From Caulobacter sp048541825 (lineage in GTDB: Bacteria > Pseudomonadota > Alphaproteobacteria > Caulobacterales > Caulobacteraceae): 64,000 nt of DNA. Each line of letters begins with the position of its first letter. The stretch's first letter is position 1. The stretch is from NCBI RefSeq assembly GCF_048541825.1, contig NZ_CP183332.1:2418001-2482000 (forward strand). The letters run 5' to 3'. The translations under genes were made by a program, and so were the position numbers. Below the pieces are notes generated by a model, which did not search any database, was not told where the DNA came from, and saw only the letters and a list, made by a program, of their open reading frames with translations. Shown here in pieces: positions 18,393-27,142 of this stretch.

Positions 18393-19223
18393 CTATCGGT
18401 TGCCGCCAATAAGGTCGCCCAGGCCACCCAGCAGTGAGCCTTCGCCCTGGTTGCCGCCCTGACCGCTCGCCGCCTGCATCATCCGGCCTGCCAGGCGCGA
18501 GAACGGCAGCGACTGGATCCAGACCTTCCCCGGCCCCCGCAGGCGCGCGAAGAACAGGCCCTCGCCGCCGAACAGCACGCTCTTGACCCCGCCGGCCATG
18601 ACCAGATCGAAGTCTACGTCAGGCGTATAGGCGGCCAGGCAGCCGGTATCGACGTGCAACTCCTCGCCGGGCGCCAGTTCACGCTCGACCAGGGTTCCAC
18701 CCATCTGGACGAACACCCAGCCGTCGCCTTCCAGCTTCTGCATGATGAAGCCTTCACCGCCGAACAGACCGGTCATCATCCGCTTCTGGAAGTGGATGCC
18801 GATCGACACGCCGCGCGCGGCGGCCAGGAAGCTGTCCTTCTGGCAGATCAGGGTTCCACCCAGTTGCCCCAGGTTAAGCGGCAGGATTGACCCTGGCGTC
18901 GGTGACGCGAAAGCCACCCGCGCCTTGCCCTGGCCCGTATGGGTGAAGACGGTCGTGAACAGGCTCTCGCCGGTGATCAGCCGCTTGCCCGCGCCCAGCA
19001 GCTTGCCCATGAAGCCGCCGCCCTGGTCGCCCGCACCGTCGCCGAACACGGTGGTCATCTCGATGCTGGCGTCTTTCCAGACAAAGGCGCCCGCTTCGGC
19101 GACGGCGCTTTCGCCGGGATCCAGCTCGATCTCGACGAACTGGAGCTCCTGCCCCTTGATGTCGAAGTCGATATCGTCGGCGACATTGGCGTTGCGGGTA
19201 TGCTGCCAGGGGCTTGAGGGCAT
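18393..19223 (-). CDS. AIM24/TIGR00266 family protein
   Basis: 276 residues of mostly beta structure with regular glycines: ELDPGESAVAEAGAFVWKD, GQGKARVAFASPTPGSILPL, FLAAARGVSIGIHFQKRMM, and FGGEGFIMQKLEGDGWVFVQMGGT. This is the duplicated beta-barrel pattern of TIGR00266 proteins. The C-terminal ~25 residues are Gly/Ser-rich and probably flexible. The bacterial function is unknown; the mitochondrial relative AIM24 affects cristae organisation. It is a single gene with its own promoter region. Confidence 0.85.
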   Translation of the reverse strand: MPSSPWQHTRNANVADDIDFDIKGQELQFVEIELDPGESAVAEAGAFVWKDASIEMTTVFGDGAGDQGGGFMGKLLGAGKRLITGESLFTTVFTHTGQGKARVAFASPTPGSILPLNLGQLGGTLICQKDSFLAAARGVSIGIHFQKRMMTGLFGGEGFIMQKLEGDGWVFVQMGGTLVERELAPGEELHVDTGCLAAYTPDVDFDLVMAGGVKSVLFGGEGLFFARLRGPGKVWIQSLPFSRLAGRMMQAASGQGGNQGEGSLLGGLGDLIGGNR

Positions 19224-19312
19224 GGAAGAAACTCCGTTGTTTGAGGCCCCAGCTTAGCCGGGCGGCTCGCGGGCCTCCAATTACACATCCTTTATTTGAC
19301 CACCTCGGCCGA

Positions 19313-19651
19313 TCAGCCCTTCAGCGATTTCAGCATCTGCTCATGGGCATAGGCGGCGATGTCCATGAGCGCGGCGTCCAGGGCCGTCTTGACCCCCTCC
19401 AGGCTATCCTGCCCCGCCTCGCAGCGTTCGCAGACATCGCCCAACGAAAACGCCCCCACGCCCCGCGCTGCGCCCTTGACGGTGTGGACCGCATCGCGCC
19501 AGCCGGCATGGGTCGGATCAAGCATGGGGGTCCACATGGCGGCCTGTTCGCGGAACAGGGCCAGCACCTCGTCGACGACCCCGGAATCGCCTGCGGCGAA
19601 CCCTTCCAGATAAGCGAAATCGACGGCGCCGCTGATGTCTCGTCTGGCCAA
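19313..19651 (-). CDS. Histidine phosphotransfer (Hpt) domain protein
   Basis: 112 residues forming one Hpt four-helix bundle. The phosphorylatable His is in AVHTVKGAARGVGAF (HxxKGxA), preceded by a helix VVDEVLALFREQAAMW and followed by LGDVCERCEAG. It would relay phosphate between a hybrid kinase and a response regulator, and no partner kinase is adjacent. I place the start at TTG 19651, which has AAGGGG 7 nt upstream. The longer frame to 19816 would read back through the tRNA-Lys gene and is rejected. Confidence 0.85.
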   Translation of the reverse strand: MARRDISGAVDFAYLEGFAAGDSGVVDEVLALFREQAAMWTPMLDPTHAGWRDAVHTVKGAARGVGAFSLGDVCERCEAGQDSLEGVKTALDAALMDIAAYAHEQMLKSLKG

Positions 19652-19732
19652 AAAATAGCCCCTTGCGTTCCAGGAATCTTTGCGTATGTTCCGCGCCTCG
19701 CCGCCGGGGCAGTCAAGTGCTTCGGACCGGGC

Positions 19733-19808
<76 letters not shown>

Positions 19809-19996
19809 TTTTCCACTTACATTTCGATGACTTAGAACTCCCCCTCAGGGGAAACGCTGGCGACCGCGCAGGTTTGAACCGCGTCTGGGACGGCAAACAT
19901 TTCAAACCCACCTCCGCTTGCGACCCGCTGGCACCCTGCTAGGGCTCCGGGTACGCCGCTCCGGCGGAAAAGACCAGACGCGCGCCGTGTCCGCCC

Positions 19997-20749
19997 TCAG
20001 GACTCAGACGCCCCGCCCGCGCCCAGCCAGCCCACAGCCTCGCGCAACCTTTGGCGATCGGCGATCCGCACAGTCGCGCCCTGCACCGTGACGCCGTGAG
20101 CTGCGAGCGCGACCAGGGTTCGCGACAGGTTTTCCGGGGTCATCCCCAGCAGCGACGCCAGCAGGTGCTTTGAGTGGGGCAGTCGCACCTCGGCCTCGTC
20201 GTCCCCTACGAACGGCAGCGACAAAAGATAGTCCGCGAGGCGTTGCTGGGTGCACCGCAGGCGCTGGGCGGCGGCGGTCGCGACCATCTCCTGATAAGCC
20301 CCAGCCAGCGCCGAAGCTGCATTGGCCGCCAGGCGCGCGTCTCGCGCGACCATCTTGAGGAACAGCGCCCTGGGCAGGAACATCACCATGCAACGCTCGG
20401 CCGCCCGCCAAGACACCAAAGGGCTGGGGCGCGCCATGACGCAGGCCAGGTTCAAGGTCTGGGGCGCGGAGACCACCGCCAGCACCGCGCGACGACCGTC
20501 TTCATCGATGCTGAGGGCCGCTGCTCCCCTGTACAGCACGATCAGCGCGTCGCCCGCGACCCCGTCGATGATCGCCTCGCCCTTGTCGAACGCGCGCATG
20601 GCGGCGGCCCCGAGCAGGGCCGCACGGTCAGCCGGAGCAATATCGGCGAAGAGGAGCAGCCCGGCGAAAGCGTCGGCCCGCGCCGGGGCCAAGGCCGCCG
20701 GGCCTGCCGTCCGCCGCCCGACGACGAGACTGTCGGCCTGGACCGTCAT
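19997..20749 (-). CDS. Crp/Fnr-family transcriptional regulator
   Basis: 250 residues. The cyclic-nucleotide-binding-type beta roll spans about residues 30-140 (FAGLLLFADIAPADRAALLG; DALIVLYRGAAALSIDEDGR). The Crp-type helix-turn-helix is near residues 190-225 (LPHSKHLLASLLGMTPENLS, then RTLVALAAHGV). The N-terminal cysteine cluster of oxygen-sensing FNR is absent, as in FixK/Dnr-like proteins. ATG 20749 overlaps the preceding gene by 4 nt. The position beside hemN and a FixK-type box suggests a role in microaerobic or nitrosative control. Confidence 0.85.
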   Translation of the reverse strand: MTVQADSLVVGRRTAGPAALAPARADAFAGLLLFADIAPADRAALLGAAAMRAFDKGEAIIDGVAGDALIVLYRGAAALSIDEDGRRAVLAVVSAPQTLNLACVMARPSPLVSWRAAERCMVMFLPRALFLKMVARDARLAANAASALAGAYQEMVATAAAQRLRCTQQRLADYLLSLPFVGDDEAEVRLPHSKHLLASLLGMTPENLSRTLVALAAHGVTVQGATVRIADRQRLREAVGWLGAGGASES

Positions 20750-21210
20750 GCGAGTTTCCCGGACGTGACCCCATCGGAGGGCAGGCGCTGCAAGCCCCCA
20801 CCCAGGCGCTGAACATTGATACTGTTGACGGCCAGCGCCTCTCGCAGGGCCTCGCAGCCCAGGCTCGAGAAACGGACCATCACGCCGCCGTTGGCCGTGC
20901 GGTCAACCAGACCTTCGTGCTCGAGGCGCAGGACCTGGCGCCGCGTGGTCTCGACCGACATGCTCAGAGACCGCGCGATGGACGACAGGCTGACAGGCCG
21001 GCGCTGGTCGTCGTCGGTCGGCTGGGTCTGGCCCGGGTCCTGAGCGTTGCGCAGAGGCTGGGACGAGGCCCGAAGCGCGGTCAGATAGATCAGCCCCCGT
21101 GAAACGTCGCCACCGAACAACCGGCCCAGGATCGCGACCGAGCGCAGCAGATAGTCCGCACCCAGATCGAGATGGCACCGCTCGAGCGGTGAAGTGGATG
21201 GGGTTGGCAT
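20746..21210 (-). CDS. Winged-helix DNA-binding protein
   Basis: 154 residues. The C-terminal half carries a winged helix: VSLSSIARSLSMSVETTRRQ followed by VLRLEHEGLVDRTANGGVMV. The N-terminal half (DYLLRSVAILGRLFGGDVSRGLIYLTALRA) is helical and may dimerise or sense a ligand. No named family is certain. It is translationally coupled to the Crp-type gene, and a FixK/FNR-type box lies 47 nt upstream of its ATG. The pair is probably an oxygen-responsive two-regulator operon. Confidence 0.75.
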   Translation of the reverse strand: MPTPSTSPLERCHLDLGADYLLRSVAILGRLFGGDVSRGLIYLTALRASSQPLRNAQDPGQTQPTDDDQRRPVSLSSIARSLSMSVETTRRQVLRLEHEGLVDRTANGGVMVRFSSLGCEALREALAVNSINVQRLGGGLQRLPSDGVTSGKLA

Positions 21211-21256
21211 CGACAATCTCCCTGCCGCAAGCTTGCCCCGTCCGGGCGCGGGAGAA

Positions 21257-21270
21257 TTGATCCGCGTCAA
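21257..21270 (-). promoter_or_regulatory. FNR/FixK-type box upstream of the two-regulator operon
   Basis: TTGAT-CCGC-GTCAA fits the TTGAY-N4-RTCAA consensus on both half-sites. It lies between the hemN stop (21350) and the winged-helix gene start (21210), so it should act on the regulator pair. Confidence 0.75.
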
Positions 21271-21349
21271 GCGCCGCTGCGACAGATGGCTCGGCCACCC
21301 AGTCCGGGGCGGCCGTCCGGCTGCGTGGGGACAGACCCGGGCCGCTCGC

Positions 21350-22744
21350 CTAGATGACCTTGGAGAATCCAGCGCCCTTGGCCGACCGGCGATCGAACAC
21401 CTGGGCCACCAGGCGCACATAGGCCCGGCCGTGTGGGGTCACCTCGACGACACTGCCGCAGACCACCGCCAGGTCATCCTGAACCAGCCCCTGCAACGCG
21501 ACCAGATCGTCGGAAAACACCGACGCCTGAACCCCGTGCCGCTGGGCGACCTGGGCAAGATCGACCCTGAAGTCGCACATCAGCCGCTCAATCACGTCGC
21601 CGCGCAGGCGATCATCATCGGTCAGCATCAGGCCGCGGGAAACCGGCAGACGGCCCTCGGCAATCGCCGTGCGCCATGCGACTTCGGGCGGCAGGTTCTG
21701 GACAAAGCCCTGAGGGAGACGGCCGATCGACGAGGCACCAAAGCCCAGCAGGGTGGGACAGGAATCGGTCGTATAGCCTTGGAAGTTGCGCCTCAGCGCG
21801 CCGGCGGCCTTGCTGGTCGCCAGGGTATCGTCAGGCAGGGCGAAGTGGTCGATGCCAATGGCGACATAACCCTCGCCGACCAGCCGTTCGGCCGCCGACT
21901 GGCTTTGCTCCAGCCGGGCCTCGGAACCTGGAAGCTCATGCTCGGGCAGCAGGCGCTGATGGGGCTTGGCCCACGGCACGTGAGCATAGCCGAACAGGGC
22001 AATGCGCTCGGGTCGCAGGGTCAGAACCGCGTCCAGGGTCGAGCGCACATCCGCCGTGGTCTGGCGCGGCAGGCCATACATCAGGTCCAGGTTGATCGAT
22101 CCGACACCGGCGGCGCGCAGCCAGCCGACCGCCCGCGCCACGGTCTCGAAGGGCTCGATGCGGTTGACGGCGTCCTGGACGTGCGGCGCAAGGTCCTGAA
22201 CGCCCAGGCTGGCGCGCGTCAAACCATGGAAGGCCGCCGCCCGAACCCAGCTTTCCGTCAGGGTGGCAGGGTCGAGTTCAGCGGAGATTTCGATCCCCGG
22301 CGCGAAGCGGAACACGTGCCTGAGGGCACCAAACAGCTGGACCAGATCGTCACGCGACAGCATGTTGGGCGTGCCGCCGCCCAGATGCAGCGCGCCTGCG
22401 GTCAGCCGGCCCGGCAGTCGCGCTTCCACCAGCGCCAGCTCCTCGATCAGGTTCTCTACATAGTCGCTGATCAGGCTGGCCTTCTTGACCACGCGGGTAT
22501 GGCATCCGCAATACCAGCACAGTCGCGCGCAGAACGGCACGTGGACGTACAGCGACACCCGCTCGGCGGGGTTCAAGGCGCCCAGCCACTGGCCATAGAC
22601 GTCACCATCGACGGCGTCGGAGAACTGCAGGGCGGTCGGATAGCTGGTGTAGCGCGGGGCACGGCTGTCGCGAACGTCGAACGCCGACGGGCGGCGCGCG
22701 ACGAGGGGGTCGGCGGCTGCGTCTTTGGTCAGCGTGGCGGTCAT
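21350..22744 (-). CDS. hemN: Oxygen-independent coproporphyrinogen III oxidase
   Basis: A radical-SAM enzyme that makes protoporphyrinogen IX without oxygen, supplying haem under microaerobic conditions. The 464 residues open with RYTSYPTALQFSD and carry YVHVPFCARLCWYCGCHT (Cys-x3-Cys-x2-Cys plus the extra Cys seen in true HemN), then HLGGGTPNMLS. The C-terminal HemN domain (GYTTDSCPTLLGFGASSIG) is present. ATG 22744 is preceded by an AGGAGCC-like sequence. It follows the cbb3 assembly genes, with its own FNR-type box in the gap. Confidence 0.95.
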   Translation of the reverse strand: MTATLTKDAAADPLVARRPSAFDVRDSRAPRYTSYPTALQFSDAVDGDVYGQWLGALNPAERVSLYVHVPFCARLCWYCGCHTRVVKKASLISDYVENLIEELALVEARLPGRLTAGALHLGGGTPNMLSRDDLVQLFGALRHVFRFAPGIEISAELDPATLTESWVRAAAFHGLTRASLGVQDLAPHVQDAVNRIEPFETVARAVGWLRAAGVGSINLDLMYGLPRQTTADVRSTLDAVLTLRPERIALFGYAHVPWAKPHQRLLPEHELPGSEARLEQSQSAAERLVGEGYVAIGIDHFALPDDTLATSKAAGALRRNFQGYTTDSCPTLLGFGASSIGRLPQGFVQNLPPEVAWRTAIAEGRLPVSRGLMLTDDDRLRGDVIERLMCDFRVDLAQVAQRHGVQASVFSDDLVALQGLVQDDLAVVCGSVVEVTPHGRAYVRLVAQVFDRRSAKGAGFSKVI

Positions 22745-22798
22745 GATCAGGGCTCCTTGCGTCGCCCGTGACTCTTTCATGCCGCCCGCTGGCGGGCC

Positions 22799-22812
22799 GT
22801 GATCTGGATCAA
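22799..22812 (-). promoter_or_regulatory. FNR/FixK-type box upstream of hemN
   Basis: GTGAT-CTGG-ATCAA matches TTGAT-N4-ATCAA except for the first base. It overlaps the last codons of ccoS and is 55 nt upstream of the hemN ATG, so it can give hemN an additional anaerobic promoter. Confidence 0.65.
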
Positions 22813-22976
22813 TCGCCGCGCGGCGGCGGCAGGTCTTCCAGATGGTCATAGAGGATCCGTTCGGCGTCGCCCTTGGGGTCGTCGTACTGGCCCGATCGCA
22901 TCGTCCACAGAAAGGCCGCCAGGCCCAAGGCGCCCAGTGCGACCGATGCGGGGGCCAGGAACATCAGGATGGTCAT
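22809..22976 (-). CDS. ccoS: cbb3 oxidase maturation protein CcoS
   Basis: This 55-residue protein starts MTILMFLAPASVALGALGLA with a single membrane helix, followed by FLWTMRSGQYDDPKGDAERI. The W-x-x-x-SGQYDDxxGxxxRIL motif is the CcoS signature. CcoS is needed for insertion of haem and copper into cbb3 oxidase. Its ATG overlaps the ccoI stop by 4 nt. It is the last gene of the ccoGHIS part of the operon. Confidence 0.93.
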   Translation of the reverse strand: MTILMFLAPASVALGALGLAAFLWTMRSGQYDDPKGDAERILYDHLEDLPPPRGD

Positions 22977-25153
22977 TTGGTCATCCTGATCGTACTGGGC
23001 CGCAGGGCGTTGAGCAGGACGATGATCGACGAGCCCGACATGGCCAGGGCGGCGATGAACGGGTTGAGCAGGCCGGCGATGGCCGCCGGCGCCGCGACCA
23101 GATTGTACAGCGCCGAGAAGGCGAAGTTCTCCAGTGCCCGCCGACGGGCCGTGCGCGCCGTCGCGATGGCGTCGATCACTACCGACAGGGCCTGACCCGT
23201 GAACACCAGATCGGCCGCGCTCTGGGCCGCGTCGACCGCCGCCGACGGCGCCATCGAGGCGTGAGCCCGCGCCAGGGCCGCAGCGTCATTGAGACCGTCG
23301 CCGACCATCAGGACACGTCGGCCAGAGGCCTTAAGCGCGTCAATGGCCGCCGACTTCTCGAACGGCGTCAGGCCCGCGCGCCATTCCGAGGCGTCCAGGC
23401 CCACGGCCCGGGCCACCCGCTCCACCGGCCCGGCCAGGTCGCCGGACAGGATTTCGACCGTCAGCCCCATGGCCTTCAGGCCGGCGATCGTGCTGGCCGC
23501 ATCGGCGCGAGGCTGGTCCTCAAACGCGAAACGGATCTTCACGTCGTCCTCGAAGCCGAACCACAGCTCGGTCTCAAGCGCGCCCTGGCTTTGCAGTCCG
23601 ACAAAGGCGGCGCGGCCCAGACGCGCGCGCCGGCCCTCGATCACCCCTTCGACGCCCTGACCAGGGGTCTCGACGCAGTCTTCGGCGACAACGCCAGGGC
23701 CGGCGGCTGCGGCCATGGCCCGTGCCAGCGGATGACGTGAGCCGCGCGCCAAGGGGGCGGCCATGGCGACCAGATGGGCGGGCGCATTGAGCAGCCGGGG
23801 CTGGCCCTCGGTCAGCACGCCGGTCTTGTCGAACACCACATGGTCGACCTCGGCCAGCCGCTCCAGCGCGGCCCCCGACTTGACCAGCACGCCCCGGCGG
23901 AAGAGCCGGCTGCTGGCGGCGATCTGGACGGCGGGCACCGCCAGACCCAGGGCGCAGGGACAGGTCACGATCAGCACCGCCGCAGCGCGCAGCAGCGCCT
24001 CGCGCGGACCCAGGCCCAGCGCCCAGCCGCCCACGAAGGTCAGGGCGGCCAGGGTGTGGACGACGGGCACATAGAGGGCGGCGGCCTTGTCGGCCAGACG
24101 CACATAGCGGGAGCGGCTTTGGGCGCCGGCCTCCATCAGCCGGCCGATCGCCGCCAGGGTGGAGTCCTCGCTGCGAGCGGTGGCCACCATGACCAGGCGG
24201 CCGCTGAGGTTCAGCGCGCCAGCGTGAACCCGGGCCCCGGGGGCGACGGAGACCAGGGCGGTCTCGCCGGTGATCAGCGCATTGTCGAGCTCGGAACCGC
24301 CGCTTTCAACGCGGCCATCGACGGGAATACGATCGCCAGGCGCGACCACCAGACGGTCGCCGACCCGCACATCGGCGATCGGCACACCCTGCTCCAGCGG
24401 ACCGGCCAGACGCACGGCGAACGGCGTCTGCAGCGCCAGAAGATCACGCGCCGCCGATCGCGCGGTGTTGCGCAGCCGGTGATCCAGGTAACGCCCGATC
24501 AGCAGCAGGAACAGCAGGGTCACCGCCGCGTCGAAATAGGCGTGCGGCCCGCCCAGGATCGTCTCGGAGAAGCTGACGATCAGCGTCAGGATCACGCCGA
24601 TCGAGATCGGCACGTCCATATTGGCCTTGCCGCGCCGCAGCGACGCCCAGGCCGAGCGGAAGAATGGCCGTCCGGCGAACAGCGCGCACGGCGTAGCGAC
24701 GATGGCGGCCATCCAGTACATCACCGTCAGGGTCGAGGCGTTCAGCTCCTGCCCGAACAACCCCGCCCAGGCCGGGACGGTGAACATCATCACATTGCCC
24801 GCGCCGAAGCCGGCGACGCCCAGCGCCACGGCCAGTTCGCGGCCCTCGCGGTCCTGGGCGGCGGCGGCCTCGGTCGGATCGTACAGACAGGCGCGATAGC
24901 CCAGTCCCTCGACCACCTCGACCACCCGATCGGGATTGGCCGATACGGCCTTGAGATCCACCGCCAGCTTGCCGGTCGTCAGGTTCAGGCGCGCGCCTTC
25001 CACCCCTGGCAGGGCCCCGACGGCCTTTTCGATCTTGCCGATGCAGGCGGCGCAGCGGGCGCCGTCCACCAGCAGCTCCAGCCGTCCCTTCCCAGCAGCG
25101 TCGCGGCGGACGAAGGCCTCCAGATCGCGCGGAAGGGCCAGGGCCGAGGTCAT
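22973..25153 (-). CDS. ccoI: Copper-translocating P1B-type ATPase for cbb3 assembly
   Basis: 726 residues. The N-terminal HMA-like metal-binding domain has GARCAACIGKIE. Eight membrane helices follow, with the transmembrane metal site CPC in VLIVTCPCALGLAVPA. The phosphorylation site DKTGVLTEG and hinge VMVGDGLNDAAAL are intact, as is the actuator motif ITGETA. In cbb3 clusters this pump (CcoI/FixI) supplies copper to CcoN. It is coupled to ccoH by a 4-nt overlap and to ccoS at its 3' end. Confidence 0.95.
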   Translation of the reverse strand: MTSALALPRDLEAFVRRDAAGKGRLELLVDGARCAACIGKIEKAVGALPGVEGARLNLTTGKLAVDLKAVSANPDRVVEVVEGLGYRACLYDPTEAAAAQDREGRELAVALGVAGFGAGNVMMFTVPAWAGLFGQELNASTLTVMYWMAAIVATPCALFAGRPFFRSAWASLRRGKANMDVPISIGVILTLIVSFSETILGGPHAYFDAAVTLLFLLLIGRYLDHRLRNTARSAARDLLALQTPFAVRLAGPLEQGVPIADVRVGDRLVVAPGDRIPVDGRVESGGSELDNALITGETALVSVAPGARVHAGALNLSGRLVMVATARSEDSTLAAIGRLMEAGAQSRSRYVRLADKAAALYVPVVHTLAALTFVGGWALGLGPREALLRAAAVLIVTCPCALGLAVPAVQIAASSRLFRRGVLVKSGAALERLAEVDHVVFDKTGVLTEGQPRLLNAPAHLVAMAAPLARGSRHPLARAMAAAAGPGVVAEDCVETPGQGVEGVIEGRRARLGRAAFVGLQSQGALETELWFGFEDDVKIRFAFEDQPRADAASTIAGLKAMGLTVEILSGDLAGPVERVARAVGLDASEWRAGLTPFEKSAAIDALKASGRRVLMVGDGLNDAAALARAHASMAPSAAVDAAQSAADLVFTGQALSVVIDAIATARTARRRALENFAFSALYNLVAAPAAIAGLLNPFIAALAMSGSSIIVLLNALRPSTIRMTK

Positions 25154-25644
25154 GGAGCCACCAGCCGGCTTTCGATCTCGAACTGGTCCTGGGCGTTGCG
25201 GGCGGTGGCGCGCAGATCCCAGGCGCCGTCCAGCCGCGCAGCAGCGCGATACCAGCCATCACCCGTCGGTTTGAAGTTCAGGATCTGGCGTCCCACGTCC
25301 GTGGCCGGTCGGTCCAGGGTCCCGGTCAAGGACAGGGTCGAGAGCGGCTGACCGGCCTTGTCGGTCATCCTCAGGGCCACCATGCCCGGCTCGGGGCGCT
25401 CGATCACGGCGGTCCAGCCCAGGGCCTCTTCGCGCTGGCGCTGGGCCAGGGTGCGGTTGAAGGCCAGCCCGGCCTCATAGGGGTTGGACGCCACCTCGCC
25501 CGAGAAGCTGCGATAGGCCTTGACGATGAACAGGGTGTCCACGGCGATGATGACGGCGAAGAACAGCACCATCCCCGCCAGCACGTGCCAGCCGGTGATC
25601 GCGCCCTTGGCGGGGGGAGTCGAAGAGGAGGCGGCCTGGGTCAT
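25150..25644 (-). CDS. ccoH: cbb3 oxidase assembly protein CcoH
   Basis: 164 residues. A single N-terminal membrane helix (GWHVLAGMVLFFAVIIAVDTLF) is followed by YRSFSGEVASNPYEAGLAFNR, the FixH hallmark (S-x-x-NPYxxGLxYN), and a periplasmic beta-rich domain. CcoH binds CcoN during assembly. It overlaps both neighbours by 4 nt. Confidence 0.92.
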   Translation of the reverse strand: MTQAASSSTPPAKGAITGWHVLAGMVLFFAVIIAVDTLFIVKAYRSFSGEVASNPYEAGLAFNRTLAQRQREEALGWTAVIERPEPGMVALRMTDKAGQPLSTLSLTGTLDRPATDVGRQILNFKPTGDGWYRAAARLDGAWDLRATARNAQDQFEIESRLVAP

Positions 25645-27137
25645 TGCGGGTTCACGGCTCCGGAAAGGAAGACGGTCTTGGCCTCGGTCTGGATGTCGCC
25701 TGAGCGGACGACAAAGCGGCCCGGAAGGCTGGGCGGACGCTCGGCGTCGGGCGGCCCGGTGACGAACACCCGCACGGCCACGACCTCGTCGGCGGGGACA
25801 ACGACATCCACGCTGGAGCCCAGCGGGCGTCCGGGCTGGCTGAGGCGCGCGCCCTCAAGACCGGCGAAGGCGATCTCGAAACGGCGGTCCTCGAAGGTGC
25901 GGTTGGCGATCTTCAGGGTATAGCCGTCCCGCACCGCGCCATCGTGCATGCGCACATAGATCGGGTTGCGGTCGCGGATGACATGGACGTCGGCCTTGGG
26001 CCGGTCAATCAACGCCCACAGGGTCAGACCCGAAACCAGGGCCAGGGCCAGGGCATAGTAGATCGTCCGGGGACGGATCGGCTTGTAGACGGCTTTCTGG
26101 CCACAGGCGCGAGCGGCGACGGCCGAGTCGGTGTCATAGGCGATCAGGCCGGTAGGACGACCCAGGCGTCCCAGAATGTCGTCGCAGGCGTCGACGCAGA
26201 GGCCGCAGTTGATGCACTCCAGCTGGCTGCCGTCGCGGATGTCGATACCCATGGGGCAGACGACGACGCACTGGTGACAGTCGATGCAGTCGCCACGACC
26301 TTCCCAGGACTGGCCCTTCTTGTGCGCTCCGCGCGGTTCGCCGCGGTCGCTCAGATAGGCCACCTGCAGCGAGTGCTCGTCCAGCATGGCGCCCTGGATC
26401 CGGGGCCAGGGGCACATGTAGGTGCAGACCTGCTCGCGCATCCAGCCGGCGAAGACATAGGTGGTCGCCGTCAGCAGGGCGCAGGAGACATAGGCCGTCA
26501 TCGCCCCCTGCCCGATCCAGAAGGTGCGGATCAGGGTCGGCGCGTCATGGAAATAGAAGATCCAGGCCCCGCCGGTGCCAAAAGCGATGCCCAGCCAGGT
26601 CAGGTGCTTGCCGGTCTTGCGCCAGACCTTGTCGAACGACAGGGGCTGGGCGTCCAGGCGCATGCGGGCGTTGCGGTCGCCCTCGAACAGGCGCTCGACC
26701 ACGATGTAGAGGTCGGTCCAGACGGTCTGCGGACAGGCATAGCCGCACCACAGCCGGCCAAACAGGGCCGTGACCAGGAACAGGGCCAAGGCCGAGATCA
26801 CCAGCAGGCCGGTGAAGATATAGACTTCCTGCGGCCACAGCTGGATGTCGAAGAAGTAGAAACGGCGGCCGGCGAAATCCACCAGCACCGCCTGTTGCGG
26901 CAGGTCCCCCGGCCGCGCCCAGCGGATCCAGGGCGTGATGTAGTAGACCGCCAGGGTGACGATCAGCAGCGCCCACTTGATCGTGCGCCAGCGGCCATGG
27001 ACCAGCTTGGGATAGATCGGCTCGCGCGGCTTGTAGAGGCCGCCCTTGGCGTCTCCCTTGCCCTTGGCCCGAGCGGCGGCCGAGACCGTCGCCCGGGCTT
27101 CAGACTTGGGACGGGTGTTGTCGATGAGGGTGGGCAT
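25641..27137 (-). CDS. ccoG: cbb3 oxidase accessory iron-sulfur protein CcoG
   Basis: 498 residues with five predicted membrane helices. CPQTVWTDLYI and REQVCTYMCPWPRIQGAM lie between helices. A double [4Fe-4S] ferredoxin module is CIDCHQCVVVCPMGIDIRDG and CINCGLCVDACDDI. The C-terminal Ig-like domain is typical of FixG/RdxA. It reduces copper on its way to the oxidase. The start is ATG 27137 (MPTLIDNTRP). The upstream frame runs into ccoP and is not used. The N-terminal 35 residues are Lys/Ala-rich and cytoplasmic. Confidence 0.94.
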   Translation of the reverse strand: MPTLIDNTRPKSEARATVSAAARAKGKGDAKGGLYKPREPIYPKLVHGRWRTIKWALLIVTLAVYYITPWIRWARPGDLPQQAVLVDFAGRRFYFFDIQLWPQEVYIFTGLLVISALALFLVTALFGRLWCGYACPQTVWTDLYIVVERLFEGDRNARMRLDAQPLSFDKVWRKTGKHLTWLGIAFGTGGAWIFYFHDAPTLIRTFWIGQGAMTAYVSCALLTATTYVFAGWMREQVCTYMCPWPRIQGAMLDEHSLQVAYLSDRGEPRGAHKKGQSWEGRGDCIDCHQCVVVCPMGIDIRDGSQLECINCGLCVDACDDILGRLGRPTGLIAYDTDSAVAARACGQKAVYKPIRPRTIYYALALALVSGLTLWALIDRPKADVHVIRDRNPIYVRMHDGAVRDGYTLKIANRTFEDRRFEIAFAGLEGARLSQPGRPLGSSVDVVVPADEVVAVRVFVTGPPDAERPPSLPGRFVVRSGDIQTEAKTVFLSGAVNPQ

Positions 27138-27142
27138 GGGCC

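Noticed and set aside
19809..19996. Genomic island at tRNA-Lys
   Set aside because: No integrase, no duplicated tRNA 3' end, and the next genes fit the core respiration region.
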